Origin: DATFXM01 sp035315885
GTDB lineage: Bacteria; Acidobacteriota; Blastocatellia; UBA7656
DNA length: 64,000 nucleotides
NCBI GenBank assembly: GCA_035315885.1
Contig: DATFXM010000093.1
Location: forward strand, 1 to 64,000
Direction of reading: 5' to 3'
The notes beneath the pieces were generated by a model. It did no database searches, was not told the DNA's origin, and was given only the letters and a program-made list of their open reading frames with translations. Position numbers and translations under genes: made by a program. Within the stretch, counting starts at the first letter, position 1, and the number at the start of each line of letters is the position of its first letter. Positions 52,111 to 61,508 of the stretch are shown here, piece after piece.

Positions 52111-52554
52111 TCAGCCTTGGGCACTTCTATTCATCCAGAACCTGACCGTCAAAAACAACAGCAGGATGCCGAGCAGAATCATAGAACCCATAAGCTGAAC
52201 CGAGTACTGATGCAGCCTGTCGAATTCAACCCGAACCGGATCATTCGCCAGCACGTTGTCCACTGTGCCGCCCATTTGCACGCGCAATCGCGCCATTGCT
52301 GGGGCGATCCAAAATCTCAACGCCGCGTTGGCGGCGTTCATTAGGATCAGGGCGATCAGTCTCGCGACCTTTAAGTTCGATGCCCCTCGAAGCGAGCTCC
52401 AGGTAAAGGCCTGAAACAGAATCAGGAGCGTTCCGCTCAGCACTCCAATAGTCTCAACTTTGCCGATCGAGCTATTAACCAGCTCTCCTGCAAGCTGGCG
52501 AGAAGGCAGCACTGCGAACGCCGACGGCGCCACTACAAAGCTGAAGAACACCAT
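52111..52554 (-). CDS. DUF4149 membrane protein, start altered by a repeat
   Basis: 147 residues from the ATG at 52554, with about four membrane helices (VVAPSAFAVLP, GVLSGTLLILFQAF, ALILMNAANAALRFW, LLGILLLFLTVRFW). Family members begin about 12-20 residues earlier. In this frame the earlier part is present (VEVSTLALWLGS immediately before Met1), but between the in-frame TAA and this Met there is no ATG, GTG or TTG; that interval contains a CTGAGTT array. The natural start therefore seems to have been lost by the array, and the protein may start at Met 52554 or from a rare codon. Function of the family is unknown. Confidence 0.7.
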   Translation of the reverse strand: MVFFSFVVAPSAFAVLPSRQLAGELVNSSIGKVETIGVLSGTLLILFQAFTWSSLRGASNLKVARLIALILMNAANAALRFWIAPAMARLRVQMGGTVDNVLANDPVRVEFDRLHQYSVQLMGSMILLGILLLFLTVRFWMNRSAQG

Positions 52555-52618
52555 CGAACCCAGCCAGAGTGCCAGGGTCGAAACCTCGACAAACGCCGCG
52601 ACATGCCATGCGGTTGGA

Positions 52619-52855
52619 GGGGAAGTTCTGAGTTCTGAGTGCTGAGTGCTGAGTTTATTTAGCTCGATTCCTTAATCTCCTCGACCTATGAGTGCTGAGT
52701 CCTGAGTGCTGAGTGCTGAGTCTTCTTAGCTCAATTCCTGAGTCACCTCGGGCTCTGAGTTCGGCCGCGTATTGGTTGCAGTAAACCGCTTACTGCATAC
52801 TGCCTACTGCATACTGCCTACTGCATACTACTTTTCTCCAACTCGGAACTCAGAA
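52619..52855. repeat. CTGAGTG array, a second array, and CTACTGC array before trxB
   Basis: GGAAGTTCTGAGTTCTGAGT at 52620-52639 and further CTGAGTG units at 52689-52724; a TTTAGCTCGATTCC/TTAGCTCAATTCC segment is repeated between them (52658-52671 and 52727-52738). CTACTGC/ATACTGC units fill 52790-52828, followed by AACTCGGAACTCAGAA (52840-52855). The last part is inside the trxB 3' end. Confidence 0.9.
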
Positions 52856-53825
52856 CCCTCTTTTCCTCTGGAAGCGGGTTCGCTTCCAGGTATCGCTCGG
52901 CATCGATTGCGGCCATGCATCCGGTCCCCGCCGCAGTCACTGCTTGTCTGTAGACTGAATCCTGAGCGTCTCCACACGCAAAAACGCCCGGAACATTCGT
53001 AGCTGTTGATCGCCCCAGCGTCTTTATATAGCCAACCGTATCCATTTCCAGCTGCCCGCTGAAGATCTCGGTGTTCGGCTGATGGCCAATCGCAATGAAT
53101 ACACCCTCGGCAGGAAAGATCTGCTGTTCCTGCGTGAGAAGGTTCCGCAACCGGACACCCACCACCCCGGTTTCCGGCGTTCCAAGGATCTCCTCCACCG
53201 CCGTGTCCCACACAAACTCGATCTTAGGATTCTTGAACGCCTTCTCCTGCATGATCTTCGAAGCGCGCAGCGCGTTCCGCCGGTGAACCACCGTCACCTT
53301 GGTCGCAAACTTTGTAAGAAACGTGGCCTCTTCCATCGCGGTGTCGCCACCGCCAACTACCACCAGTGGTCGGCCCTTGAAAAAGAACCCGTCGCACGTC
53401 GCGCAAGCCGAAACGCCGAACCCTCCCAAACCGTTTGGTGCAGGCGCTTCGCCTGGAATCCCAAGCCACTTGGCGCTCGCGCCGGAGGCGATAATCAGCG
53501 TCGCAGCTCTCACAAGTTGTTCGTTGGTCTCCAGCACGAATGGCCGCTCGGAAAGATCGGCCCGCGTGACCCACGCCGTAAGAAACTCGGTCCCAAACCG
53601 CTTTGCCTGCTCTCGGAATTCCTCCATAAGCTCGGGGCCCATTATCCCCTTGGAAAACCCCGGGTAGTTTTCAACATCGGTCGTTATCATCAACTGACCA
53701 CCCGGCAGCGGCCCTTCAATTACGAGCGGCTTTAGGTTTGCGCGCGCTGCATAAATCGCCGCGGTCAAGCCTGCCGGCCCCGAACCCAGTATCACTACTT
53801 CCTTCTCGATTGTCTCCTTTGACAT
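52818..53825 (-). CDS. trxB: Thioredoxin reductase
   Basis: 335 residues. N-terminal FAD site LGSGPAGLTAAIYAARA; redox-active CATCDG; NADPH site VVGGGDTAMEEA; second FAD part IFSGQLEMD and VFACGDAQDSVYRQAV. It reduces thioredoxin with NADPH. The last ~13 residues (RVLSSELEKSSMQ) are encoded by the CTGAGTT and CTACTGC arrays, so the C-terminus is repeat-derived and not conserved. Confidence 0.96.
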   Translation of the reverse strand: MSKETIEKEVVILGSGPAGLTAAIYAARANLKPLVIEGPLPGGQLMITTDVENYPGFSKGIMGPELMEEFREQAKRFGTEFLTAWVTRADLSERPFVLETNEQLVRAATLIIASGASAKWLGIPGEAPAPNGLGGFGVSACATCDGFFFKGRPLVVVGGGDTAMEEATFLTKFATKVTVVHRRNALRASKIMQEKAFKNPKIEFVWDTAVEEILGTPETGVVGVRLRNLLTQEQQIFPAEGVFIAIGHQPNTEIFSGQLEMDTVGYIKTLGRSTATNVPGVFACGDAQDSVYRQAVTAAGTGCMAAIDAERYLEANPLPEEKRVLSSELEKSSMQ

Positions 53826-53910
53826 TGATTGCGTCCTGACCCCTTTCCATACTGTCGCACCGACTCACAATGAGCGGTCGATCTCGCCTTATATCAGTTT
53901 ATAGTACTCG

Positions 53911-55443
53911 TCAATTTTTGCTCCTGGCGCGCTCGATCACAAAATTAGCCAGGAGCCTCGTCCCAAATCCTGTTGCGCCCTTTGCAATGTACGGCTTCTC
54001 GCGCTCGGTCCAGGCCGTTCCTGCTATGTCGAGATGCGCCCAAGGTGTTTCGCCCACAAAGTGCCTCAAAAACCATCCCGCGGTAATCGATCCACCGGTT
54101 CTGTTTCCGGCATTTCGAATGTCGGCGATGTCGCTCTTTATCAAATCAACATATTCTTTATCCATCGGCAGCGGCCATACCCTCTCGCCCGATCTTTCCC
54201 CGGCGGCAACCAGCGATTTGATCAACTCGTCGTCGTTCCCCATAACCGCGGCGCGCACCTCTCCGAGTGCCACCACCACGGCTCCAGTAAGCGTAGCCGC
54301 GTCCACCAGCATCGTAGCGCCCTGTTCGATCGCGTAGGTTATAGCGTCGCACAGCACCAGCCGGCCTTCGGCGTCCGTATTCGCAACCTCGATCGTCTTA
54401 CCGCTAAGACTCCGAATCACGTCACCCGGCTTGAACGCACGCCCGGAGGGCAGATTCTCTGACGCGGGCACCAGTCCCAGTACTCTTGCGTTCGGTCGAA
54501 GGCGCGCCAGGATCTGCATAGCGCCGATGACCGCCGCGCCGCCGCCCATGTCGTACTTCATCTCTTCCATATTCAGCGCCGGCTTTATCGAGATACCGCC
54601 TGAGTCGAACGTTATTCCTTTCCCGATCAACGCGATCAGCTCGCGGTCGCTTTTGCCCGCGGGCACCGCCGCGCCAACGCCCCGGTCACCTGATTCATAT
54701 CGGAGCACGATCAAACGAGCGGGCTCCTGGCTGCCGCGAGAAACAGCAAGAAGCGCTCCCATTCCCATCTGCTTCATTCGATCTTCGCCCAGAGCTTCGT
54801 ACTGCAATCCCTCGCGACTCGCCATTTCTTCCGCACGCCTTGCGAGTTCGCTCGGGGTCATATCATTCGAGGGCGCGAATCCAAGCTCTCTGGCAAAGTT
54901 TGTTGCTTCCGCCATAAGCGCCCCCCGCTCGACTGCTTCGCTCAGGGAACCTTCACTCAGACTGTTTGAAGCAACTGCAAACTCTTCGAGACGGTGCGGT
55001 GCATCGTCGTCCTTCGTGACATAAAAATCGGGCGTCAGGACACCCAGGGTTGCACCCTCGGCTGCGGCCTGCGCAAACTCGACAGTAGAGAGCACTGAAG
55101 AAAGAAAGATGGCGGCTGAGCTGGCAGCTTTTTGGTCAGCGATCCTCGCGGCCGCACCTGCAAGCCGCTGGACCGAGACTGGTCCGATCCCAGCGGAGCT
55201 CCCTGCGCCATAAACGAGCAAGCGGGCTGCGCTGATACCGCCTCGAGAGTCCAGGAGAGTCCAGCGGTCTCGCTTGGGTGAGATTTCCCCGCGCTCAAAA
55301 GCCAAGGCTACCTGCCCGCCGGTAGCTGCGTTCAGCTCGGCCAGTATTCCGGCCTGCGGGCTGTCGCCTTCAAAGACCGGCACGATCAATACGTCCGCCT
55401 TTATCTCCTTGAAAGGTATAGTGCTGGCAGTTGTTTTCATCAC
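53911..55443 (-). CDS. pepA: Leucyl aminopeptidase (M17)
   Basis: 510 residues. Two-metal active site is shown by GKGITFDSGGISIKP, MKYDMGGGAAVIG and NTDAEGRLVLCDA; the N-terminal macro-like domain is present (residues 1-160). It removes N-terminal residues from peptides as a cytoplasmic hexamer. It is followed after 85 bp by trxB and preceded by the isocitrate dehydrogenase gene 17 bp upstream. Confidence 0.97.
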   Translation of the reverse strand: MMKTTASTIPFKEIKADVLIVPVFEGDSPQAGILAELNAATGGQVALAFERGEISPKRDRWTLLDSRGGISAARLLVYGAGSSAGIGPVSVQRLAGAAARIADQKAASSAAIFLSSVLSTVEFAQAAAEGATLGVLTPDFYVTKDDDAPHRLEEFAVASNSLSEGSLSEAVERGALMAEATNFARELGFAPSNDMTPSELARRAEEMASREGLQYEALGEDRMKQMGMGALLAVSRGSQEPARLIVLRYESGDRGVGAAVPAGKSDRELIALIGKGITFDSGGISIKPALNMEEMKYDMGGGAAVIGAMQILARLRPNARVLGLVPASENLPSGRAFKPGDVIRSLSGKTIEVANTDAEGRLVLCDAITYAIEQGATMLVDAATLTGAVVVALGEVRAAVMGNDDELIKSLVAAGERSGERVWPLPMDKEYVDLIKSDIADIRNAGNRTGGSITAGWFLRHFVGETPWAHLDIAGTAWTEREKPYIAKGATGFGTRLLANFVIERARSKN

Positions 55444-55460
55444 TAACCGACGGGATTTGT

Positions 55461-56465
55461 TTAGTCTGGCAGCGAGCGAATGACTTCCTCGGTGAAGTGA
55501 ATCGTAGTCTCGTTTCCGCCCAGATCGCGCGTCAGCGTCTTACCCTCGGCCAAAACTTTTTCGAGCGCGGCCTGTATCCGTTCGGCGATCCTGCGTTCGC
55601 CCAGGTACTTCAACATCAACACCGCACTTTGGAGCAATGCAGTAGGATTTGCGATTCCGCGTCCGGCGATGCTGGGAGCAGCCCCGTGAACCGCTTCGAA
55701 GACGGCGATCTCTTCGCCAATGTTTGCGCCGGGCGCAATGCCCAACCCGCCCACGAGTCCAGCTCCAAGATCCGAGATGATGTCTCCGTAAAGGTTCTCC
55801 AGCAGCAAAACATCAAACTGGTTGGGGTCGATCACGAGCTGCATGCAGGCGTTGTCTACGATCAAATCGTCTGCTTCGATATCAGGATAGTCTTTGGAAA
55901 CTTCCCTGAAACAGTTCAGGAACAAGCCGTCGGACATCTTCATGATGTTCGCCTTATGAATGGCGGTGATCTTCTTGCGGCCTTCCTGCCTGGCGTATTC
56001 AAACGCGAATTTGGCGATGCGTCGCGACGCGCGATCAGTGATGATCTTCAAGCTTTCCACGACTCCGGGAACGACTTCGTGCTCGAGTCCGGAGTAAAGG
56101 TCTTCAGTGTTCTCGCGCACGACGATGAGATTAACGTTATCGTAGCGAGTCTTGACGCCGGGCAGCGATTTAACCGGCCGAAGATTCGCGTACAGGTCGA
56201 GCTCTTTTCGCAAACGCACGTTTGAGCTTACGAACCCTGTTCCGACCGGAGTTGTGACCGGTCCCTTCAGCGCGATCTTGTTGCGTTTGATTGAGTCGAG
56301 AAGCGTGCGAGGAAGCGGGTCACCGAATTCCGAGAGGGCTTCAGCACCGACTACGAAGGATTCCCATTCGGGATGAAACCCGGCGGCTCTGAGTACGGAG
56401 ACGGTTGCACCGGTCACTTCGGGGCCGATTCCGTCTCCTGGAATCAATGTTATTTTGCGTGTCAT
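55461..56465 (-). CDS. Isocitrate/isopropylmalate dehydrogenase family, NAD type
   Basis: 334 residues, the short NAD-dependent isocitrate dehydrogenase form. It has LIPGDGIGPEV at the start, the substrate segment TTPVGTGFVSSNVRLRKELDLYANLRP, VVRENTEDLYSG, the catalytic Lys in AIHKANIMK and GIAPGANIGEE at the end. The ENTEDLYSG form favours isocitrate over isopropylmalate as substrate. It oxidises isocitrate in the TCA cycle. Isocitrate dehydrogenase and pepA are probably cotranscribed. Confidence 0.9.
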   Translation of the reverse strand: MTRKITLIPGDGIGPEVTGATVSVLRAAGFHPEWESFVVGAEALSEFGDPLPRTLLDSIKRNKIALKGPVTTPVGTGFVSSNVRLRKELDLYANLRPVKSLPGVKTRYDNVNLIVVRENTEDLYSGLEHEVVPGVVESLKIITDRASRRIAKFAFEYARQEGRKKITAIHKANIMKMSDGLFLNCFREVSKDYPDIEADDLIVDNACMQLVIDPNQFDVLLLENLYGDIISDLGAGLVGGLGIAPGANIGEEIAVFEAVHGAAPSIAGRGIANPTALLQSAVLMLKYLGERRIAERIQAALEKVLAEGKTLTRDLGGNETTIHFTEEVIRSLPD

Positions 56466-56566
56466 CTTGGTAGCCTCATCACTTCAGGCGCCACATCCCC
56501 ACTCTGCGCCGAATCGCAAGCCCTGAATCATACAAGACGCCGTTTGGCGGAGACAACCGAGGCACA

Positions 56567-56648
56567 GGTTTCGGGTTTCGGGTTTCGAGTTCGAAGGAGT
56601 GCTTATCGAGTGTTGCCCTAAGACCCGAAACCCAAAACCCGAAACCAT
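56567..56648. repeat. Inverted TTTCGGG heptad pair before queD
   Basis: GGTTTCGGGTTTCGGGTTTC at 56567-56586 and the inverse ACCCGAAACCCAAAACCCGA at 56623-56642, with about 30 bp between. It lies between the divergent isocitrate dehydrogenase and queD genes. Confidence 0.92.
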
Positions 56649-56741
56649 CCTTTTGCCCTTTATTGACAAAAGCCATTCCTACTCTTAGCCTGTGATTTGA
56701 GAATAAGGTGGCTCGAGCAGAACAGTTGAGCGCGGAGTCCA

Positions 56742-57119
56742 ATGTACGAAGTAATGATCGAAGAGGAGTTTTCCGCAGCCCACGCCCTTCGCGGCTACCA
56801 GGGTAAGTGCGAAAACCTTCACGGACATAACTGGAAAGTCCAGGTGTACGCCAGAGGCGAACGGCTTGATAACGTAGGCATGCTCGTGGACTTTCGGCTT
56901 CTCAAGTCCGCAACCCGCCGAATCATGAAGTACCTCGATCACCAAAACCTCAACGAGCTGAAACCTTTTGACAACGAAATAAATCCGTCCAGCGAACATC
57001 TCGCTGGCTTCGTGCTTCACCAGCTAGCCGCAGAAATCAACAACGACCGCGTAAAGGTTTTCAAGGTCCGCGTCTGGGAAACGTCGTCCACCTGCGCATC
57101 CTACGAAGTGGAATCCTGA
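56742..57119 (+). CDS. queD: 6-carboxytetrahydropterin synthase
   Basis: 125 residues. The zinc His ligands are in EFSAAHALRGYQ and ENLHGHNWKV, catalytic Cys is in GKCENLHGH, Asp/His in LDHQNLNE, and Glu in RVWETSSTCASYE. It acts in preQ0/queuosine biosynthesis, making 6-carboxytetrahydropterin from GTP-derived substrate. It stands alone here; other queuosine genes are not in the window. Confidence 0.93.
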   Translation: MYEVMIEEEFSAAHALRGYQGKCENLHGHNWKVQVYARGERLDNVGMLVDFRLLKSATRRIMKYLDHQNLNELKPFDNEINPSSEHLAGFVLHQLAAEINNDRVKVFKVRVWETSSTCASYEVES

Positions 57120-57456
57120 ACGCCAATCGCAGAGCCCCGGATCTAAAAATAATTGCTCGAGCGTTCGCAGTGCCATGGTTGCACCGGCACAGGAGCTTAC
57201 AAGTTCGCCGATGCGGTCGCTGGAGATTCCTTTCCTCACGTTTAGCGTCATGTCTTTAGGCGGCGTTTACGCGCTTGACCTCCGGCACCTCGTGATCAGG
57301 GCTGAGATTCAGAACTGAAATTCAGAACTCAGAACTCCGAACTCAAGCGCGTCTCTGTGGTAACATACGCGACACCCTGCTCTTTGTGCTCACTTACACG
57401 ACCGAGAAGCGTTCTCATAGAAGTGGTTCGAGACAAAGTTTCTGAAAGGAAGACGA
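57120..57456. repeat. Intergenic region with ACTCAGAA heptads
   Basis: No supported gene. CAGAACTGAAATTCAGAACTC-type units occupy 57309-57345. The final 50 bp hold a good ribosome site (AAGGAAG) for the next gene. A short minus-strand frame at 57024-57251 overlaps queD in antisense and shows no domain. Confidence 0.7.
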
Positions 57457-59919
57457 ATGCGCAGTCGCTTCGGTCCACACCCAGTATTCGGGTCGTTCGT
57501 CGTATTTCTGTCGACTTTCCTGCTTACAGGCTCGCGTCTCGTCTCGCAAGCGCAGACCACACCCGCCCAGACAGTGGATGTCATAGTTCACTTGAATCTC
57601 GTCGGGAAGACGCTCAATCAAAACGGAGTCCCTACTCTACTGTGGCAGGTGGACCTCACGTCGCTGCCCGACGTAACCACCGCAGACGCCGAAGTCAAAC
57701 AAAGAGTCCTGGCTGCGCTTCAGTCGATGAAAGCCGACGCAGCGGCCGCGAATCACCCCTGGGTCGTTCGCTTCGGTGACCGGTTCGACTTCTTCGGAAA
57801 ACTCACCACCGCTCTCGGACAGCCCGTGCCAATCATTTCTCCGCCCGGATTTGCCAGAACCCCTTCCGCTGAGGGAGTGCAGTTCAGCGGCGATTGGAAG
57901 TTCAAGTACAAGCTCAAGAGCATGGGCTCTTTGTCGATTGCCATCACAACATTGAAAGCGGCTGCAGAGCCCCAAAGCGCAGTGACACTTCAATGCGGGG
58001 GCGCGAATGGAACGCCCGGCGACAAACCTGCTTGCACTGTAGCCGACGTCGCTACCCGATTCGACGTCGGCTCGCTCGATCAGACCGAGGCCGGAATACC
58101 GGTGATCGTGAAGTACTCACCGCAGGACTTCGGATCATCGGCATCGGCGGCAGCTACCGAGGCTGAGCTTCTCAAAGTTGCGGCAACCGCATTTCTCGGA
58201 GTACGCAAGCAACAGTTGCTTCCCGGCAGGTTCTTACCCGAGGGCCGGGCGCTGGATGCCCGGGTGACGTCAGCCGAACGCGACGTCCAAGCCATCTTTG
58301 TACCGCCGGCATCCGCAAAACTTCAGCAAGCCTCCCAGCAAAGCAACGACTGGATCTTTTCGATAACCGGGATTAGGCGCGTTGATGTCGTTGGGATTTA
58401 CGTCGAGCCTATACAGAAGCAACTCGATCTACAGAAGCAGAATGACCTCGCAACTGCTAAGAGTTTGGACAAGAAGAGACTGCAGATTGAGAAACGCCTC
58501 AGGGACAAGTACCTCGCACGCCTTTCGTCTCAACCCGGACAGTTCGTGAAGACGGATGACGTCCAGAAAGACGAAAACAAGCTTGCGCAGGCGAATGAAG
58601 TGGTGAAGGCGAAAGGTGACTTTATCACTGCCGATCAGGCCCGGGCTGACTCCACGCTGCTGGCGAAGGCGCAAGAGGCAGGAGACAGCCAGCCATCGAT
58701 CGCCGATACCTACTTGATATTCGATATACAACGCCGCCCTCAAATCGCAACTCTGCTGCTTAGCATCGCCGGAGGCTATTCACCCGAAGACAAGTTTACC
58801 GCTCGTGGTTCGCTGACCGGAGAAAACCTGCTGAGCAGTTTCATCCCTGCCGATCAGAGTATTTCGATCAACTACGCCGGCGGAAACGAGGTGCAGAAGG
58901 GCGAGTTTCATTTCTCGATTCACCCGCAGCCATCCAAGAATCCTGAAGCTCATTGGGCGTTTGGCGGGTTCAGCATCGACGGCACGTTCTCCCGAGACAA
59001 CGACCAGCGCCTTGGCAACGAAACTGGACCTGAATTCAAAGACAGAGAAGCTGATGCGAGAGCTTCAGGCACCTTCAGCTTCGACAGCTTCTCAACACGA
59101 GATCACATCCTTCGCTCGCAAGCGCTGGACAAGAAGCGCAAGCGGACTCGCTACGGAGTTGACTTCAATCCGGTATTTCGGTATCGCGACGTGGACATCA
59201 AAACCCGCGAGACCACCAGCCAGGAGATTGCTCGTGGCCGGGTTACGACCGCATCTTTGTCGGTAAACCAGCAGGTCAGTCACGACTCGATGGGCTCGCC
59301 GGGAGGGGGCATCGGTTGGTGGGACATTTCGCTGAATCTCCGCGGCGAGACGAGCCTGGATGTTCTTGGCGCGGATTTTCACTACCGGCAGTTCCTGGCA
59401 ACGATAACCGGTGAGCTGTTCTTCGGCTTCGCCAACAAAAGAGACCTGCTATTCCGCTATCAGCGGGGGCTGGGACTCAGCACTAGAAACACGCCCGTGT
59501 TTCAGCTCTTCAGACTTGGAGGCAATCTGAACGTCCGCGGCTTGGAAGAAGGCGAATTCGTCGGCATAAACCTGGGTTTCGAGCGTTACGAGCTTGGCAA
59601 GAGCCTGCGGTTTATCTCGAAGCTTCTCGGGGCGGACAAGGGTCAGCCCGGAGCAGGCGGTGGGACGATTGGAGGCATCGACCTGGCGAATACTTATATC
59701 AAAGCGTTTTATGACCGCGGGCTGGTCACTGATCTGCGAGCGATCGGGGATCTTTTGGCTATGAAGCATGCGGTGAAGGGCTACGGACTAGCGGTCGAGC
59801 TGAGGGGTTTGAGCATTGGCAAACGAAGGGGAAATCTCACGCTGGGTTATGCCAAGTCTCCGGATTCGAGACTTCATCGCAACGGCGTGGTAGTGACCGG
59901 TATCTCGATGGACCTTTGA
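57457..59919 (+). CDS. Omp85-like outer-membrane protein of unknown role
   Basis: 820 residues. A signal peptide (to about 32, ending VSQAQ) is followed by an N-terminal region with beta-rich domains, a helical, coiled-coil-like part (about 290-410, rich in Lys/Glu/Gln), and a C-terminal barrel (about 420-820). The barrel has the segment FRLGGNLNVRGLEEGEFVG, close to the RGF/VRGY motif of the Omp85/TpsB/TamA superfamily, and many alternating beta strands. The last residue is Leu, not Phe. No POTRA repeat is obvious by eye, but the N-terminus may hold one. It could insert or export the protein encoded next. Confidence 0.65.
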   Translation: MRSRFGPHPVFGSFVVFLSTFLLTGSRLVSQAQTTPAQTVDVIVHLNLVGKTLNQNGVPTLLWQVDLTSLPDVTTADAEVKQRVLAALQSMKADAAAANHPWVVRFGDRFDFFGKLTTALGQPVPIISPPGFARTPSAEGVQFSGDWKFKYKLKSMGSLSIAITTLKAAAEPQSAVTLQCGGANGTPGDKPACTVADVATRFDVGSLDQTEAGIPVIVKYSPQDFGSSASAAATEAELLKVAATAFLGVRKQQLLPGRFLPEGRALDARVTSAERDVQAIFVPPASAKLQQASQQSNDWIFSITGIRRVDVVGIYVEPIQKQLDLQKQNDLATAKSLDKKRLQIEKRLRDKYLARLSSQPGQFVKTDDVQKDENKLAQANEVVKAKGDFITADQARADSTLLAKAQEAGDSQPSIADTYLIFDIQRRPQIATLLLSIAGGYSPEDKFTARGSLTGENLLSSFIPADQSISINYAGGNEVQKGEFHFSIHPQPSKNPEAHWAFGGFSIDGTFSRDNDQRLGNETGPEFKDREADARASGTFSFDSFSTRDHILRSQALDKKRKRTRYGVDFNPVFRYRDVDIKTRETTSQEIARGRVTTASLSVNQQVSHDSMGSPGGGIGWWDISLNLRGETSLDVLGADFHYRQFLATITGELFFGFANKRDLLFRYQRGLGLSTRNTPVFQLFRLGGNLNVRGLEEGEFVGINLGFERYELGKSLRFISKLLGADKGQPGAGGGTIGGIDLANTYIKAFYDRGLVTDLRAIGDLLAMKHAVKGYGLAVELRGLSIGKRRGNLTLGYAKSPDSRLHRNGVVVTGISMDL

Positions 59920-59957
59920 GCGCAACGAACTCGAGCTAAAACAAAAAGGAGGAAATC

Positions 59958-61220
59958 ATGTCTGACCTACAGGTGGTTGTTGGAGGACAAACCCTGACTT
60001 TTCTGTCCACTGGCGACGTTTCAGTCCTCTCAGGGGATCAACAAGTGAAGAAGGGCAAGTGGAGCTCGGACGCCCCATCCGGAGCTTCGCCCGCAAACCA
60101 ACTCACTTACGACATAGATGGAACTGCCCAGACCCCGTTGCCCGTGAACTACGCGTTCACCGCAACAAATCAGCTCTCGGTTACCGCGGGCTCAGCTCAG
60201 GCCGTGTACGCCGGGGCGATCGAGATCGATGACAACCATGATGTTGTGTACACATTGATCGACGGCCAGGGCAACACGCTCACTCAACGTTTCACGGTGT
60301 ATGGGGATCTCAGTTTCGACAAGGCAACGAATGACATTGCAATCAGCCTGACAGGTGGAGGTAAGACACAGATTACCGGAGCCAGTGGGATTCAGAGTAT
60401 AGAGGCTCTGAAGAATAACATCGCGGCGTTCAGAGGCGACGATCTACTACAGTTCAATGCGTTCACTGAAAACCAGCTCACCGATGGGAGCACCCTGCTG
60501 TCACCAGCAAATATTCAGTTCACCGGCAACTGGGATTTCAAGGGCGGGCAGCTCGTATTTGTCAGCAAAGTCCAGGGAGACATCACACGACCGGACATTG
60601 AGCTCGGTTTTGCGGGCACGGTGAAAGGGATCACCGCGGGATTTGCTTACTTCACCGACGATAAGGGGACGTCATTGGCCTTCAACATCGCCGGCCAGCA
60701 CACGTGGAACAGCGGGAACACGAACTGGGACGTTTCCCTCGGCTACACTCAAAAGACGTTCACCGCGACTATCGACGGAAAGCTTCAACAAAAGATCGGC
60801 ACCGGCCAGGAATTCACGATCTCCGGTCACGCTCAGCTAACGTTGAAAGATGGCGCGCCGATGAAGCTGGACCTGGAGATCAACGCGACCTATCAATGGA
60901 CAAATCAAGGTACACTGGTCTTCACTGCAAAAGTCTCGGAAGAAAACAACGAGCTCAACTACAACTTGCAGCTCGAGGGCAACTTCAAGTTTGCCGGTGG
61001 TGTTTTGTCGTTTCAGATAAAGTTCAGCGGCGGTGCGCCCTCGGATCAGTTTCAACTGCAGCTTGCATTCACCGGCGGTCCGACCGACATAGTGAAGACG
61101 ATTTCGTTGGTGTTGAACGTGAGCCCGGACAAAGTCGACTTGTCGTTCCAGTTCGAACTGCGAATGACCTGGGTCGATGGAGTCCTGGTAAAGGGAGACC
61201 CAAAACCGATTGCGGCGTAA
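59958..61220 (+). CDS. All-beta protein of unknown function, paired with the Omp85-like gene
   Basis: 420 residues without a signal peptide, starting 38 bp after the previous gene with AGGAGG before its ATG. It is rich in Thr, Gly, Gln and Asp and consists of short alternating strands, for example FTGNWDFKGGQLVFVSKVQGD, FTVYGDLSFDKATNDIAISL, LEGNFKFAGGVLSFQIKFSGG. Repeating patterns of ~20-40 residues (G-x-F-x-F-x-G-G-x-L-x-F) suggest a beta-solenoid or barrel-like fold. No family is recognised. Its tight pairing with an Omp85-like barrel makes it a candidate partner or cargo. Confidence 0.6.
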   Translation: MSDLQVVVGGQTLTFLSTGDVSVLSGDQQVKKGKWSSDAPSGASPANQLTYDIDGTAQTPLPVNYAFTATNQLSVTAGSAQAVYAGAIEIDDNHDVVYTLIDGQGNTLTQRFTVYGDLSFDKATNDIAISLTGGGKTQITGASGIQSIEALKNNIAAFRGDDLLQFNAFTENQLTDGSTLLSPANIQFTGNWDFKGGQLVFVSKVQGDITRPDIELGFAGTVKGITAGFAYFTDDKGTSLAFNIAGQHTWNSGNTNWDVSLGYTQKTFTATIDGKLQQKIGTGQEFTISGHAQLTLKDGAPMKLDLEINATYQWTNQGTLVFTAKVSEENNELNYNLQLEGNFKFAGGVLSFQIKFSGGAPSDQFQLQLAFTGGPTDIVKTISLVLNVSPDKVDLSFQFELRMTWVDGVLVKGDPKPIAA

Positions 61221-61227
61221 GAACAGT

Positions 61228-61344
61228 TCAGGGTTTCGCGTTTCGGGTTTCTGCTTCTTGGTTTCGATTTGGTTTATCGTTCGTTCCTATTGAGACGGCA
61301 ACCAGAAACCCTAAACCCTGAACCCTAAACCCGAAACCCAAACC
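61228..61344. repeat. Inverted TTTCGGG heptad pair after the all-beta gene
   Basis: AGGGTTTCGCGTTTCGGGTT at 61229-61248 and the inverse AACCCTAAACCCGAAACCCAA at 61321-61341, with AAACCCTGAACCC between. The rest of 61345-61508 shows no gene; AAGGGG precedes the next start. Confidence 0.9.
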
Positions 61345-61508
61345 GTAATTGACCTTCCCATAACCCCGGGGATACAGTAGCCACACCGCCAGTGGAAGTC
61401 ATGAATTGGTCTCAGGCCCGCATTGTTAGCACAACACTCAAGCGCATAGATGCTGACAGTAGCGAGGACCAAATAGAAAACCGGGAGCCAAACCAAAAAG
61501 GGGATGCC

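Noticed and set aside
57024..57251. 75-residue minus-strand frame after queD
   Set aside because: It overlaps queD in antisense by ~100 bp and shows no domain or ribosome site.
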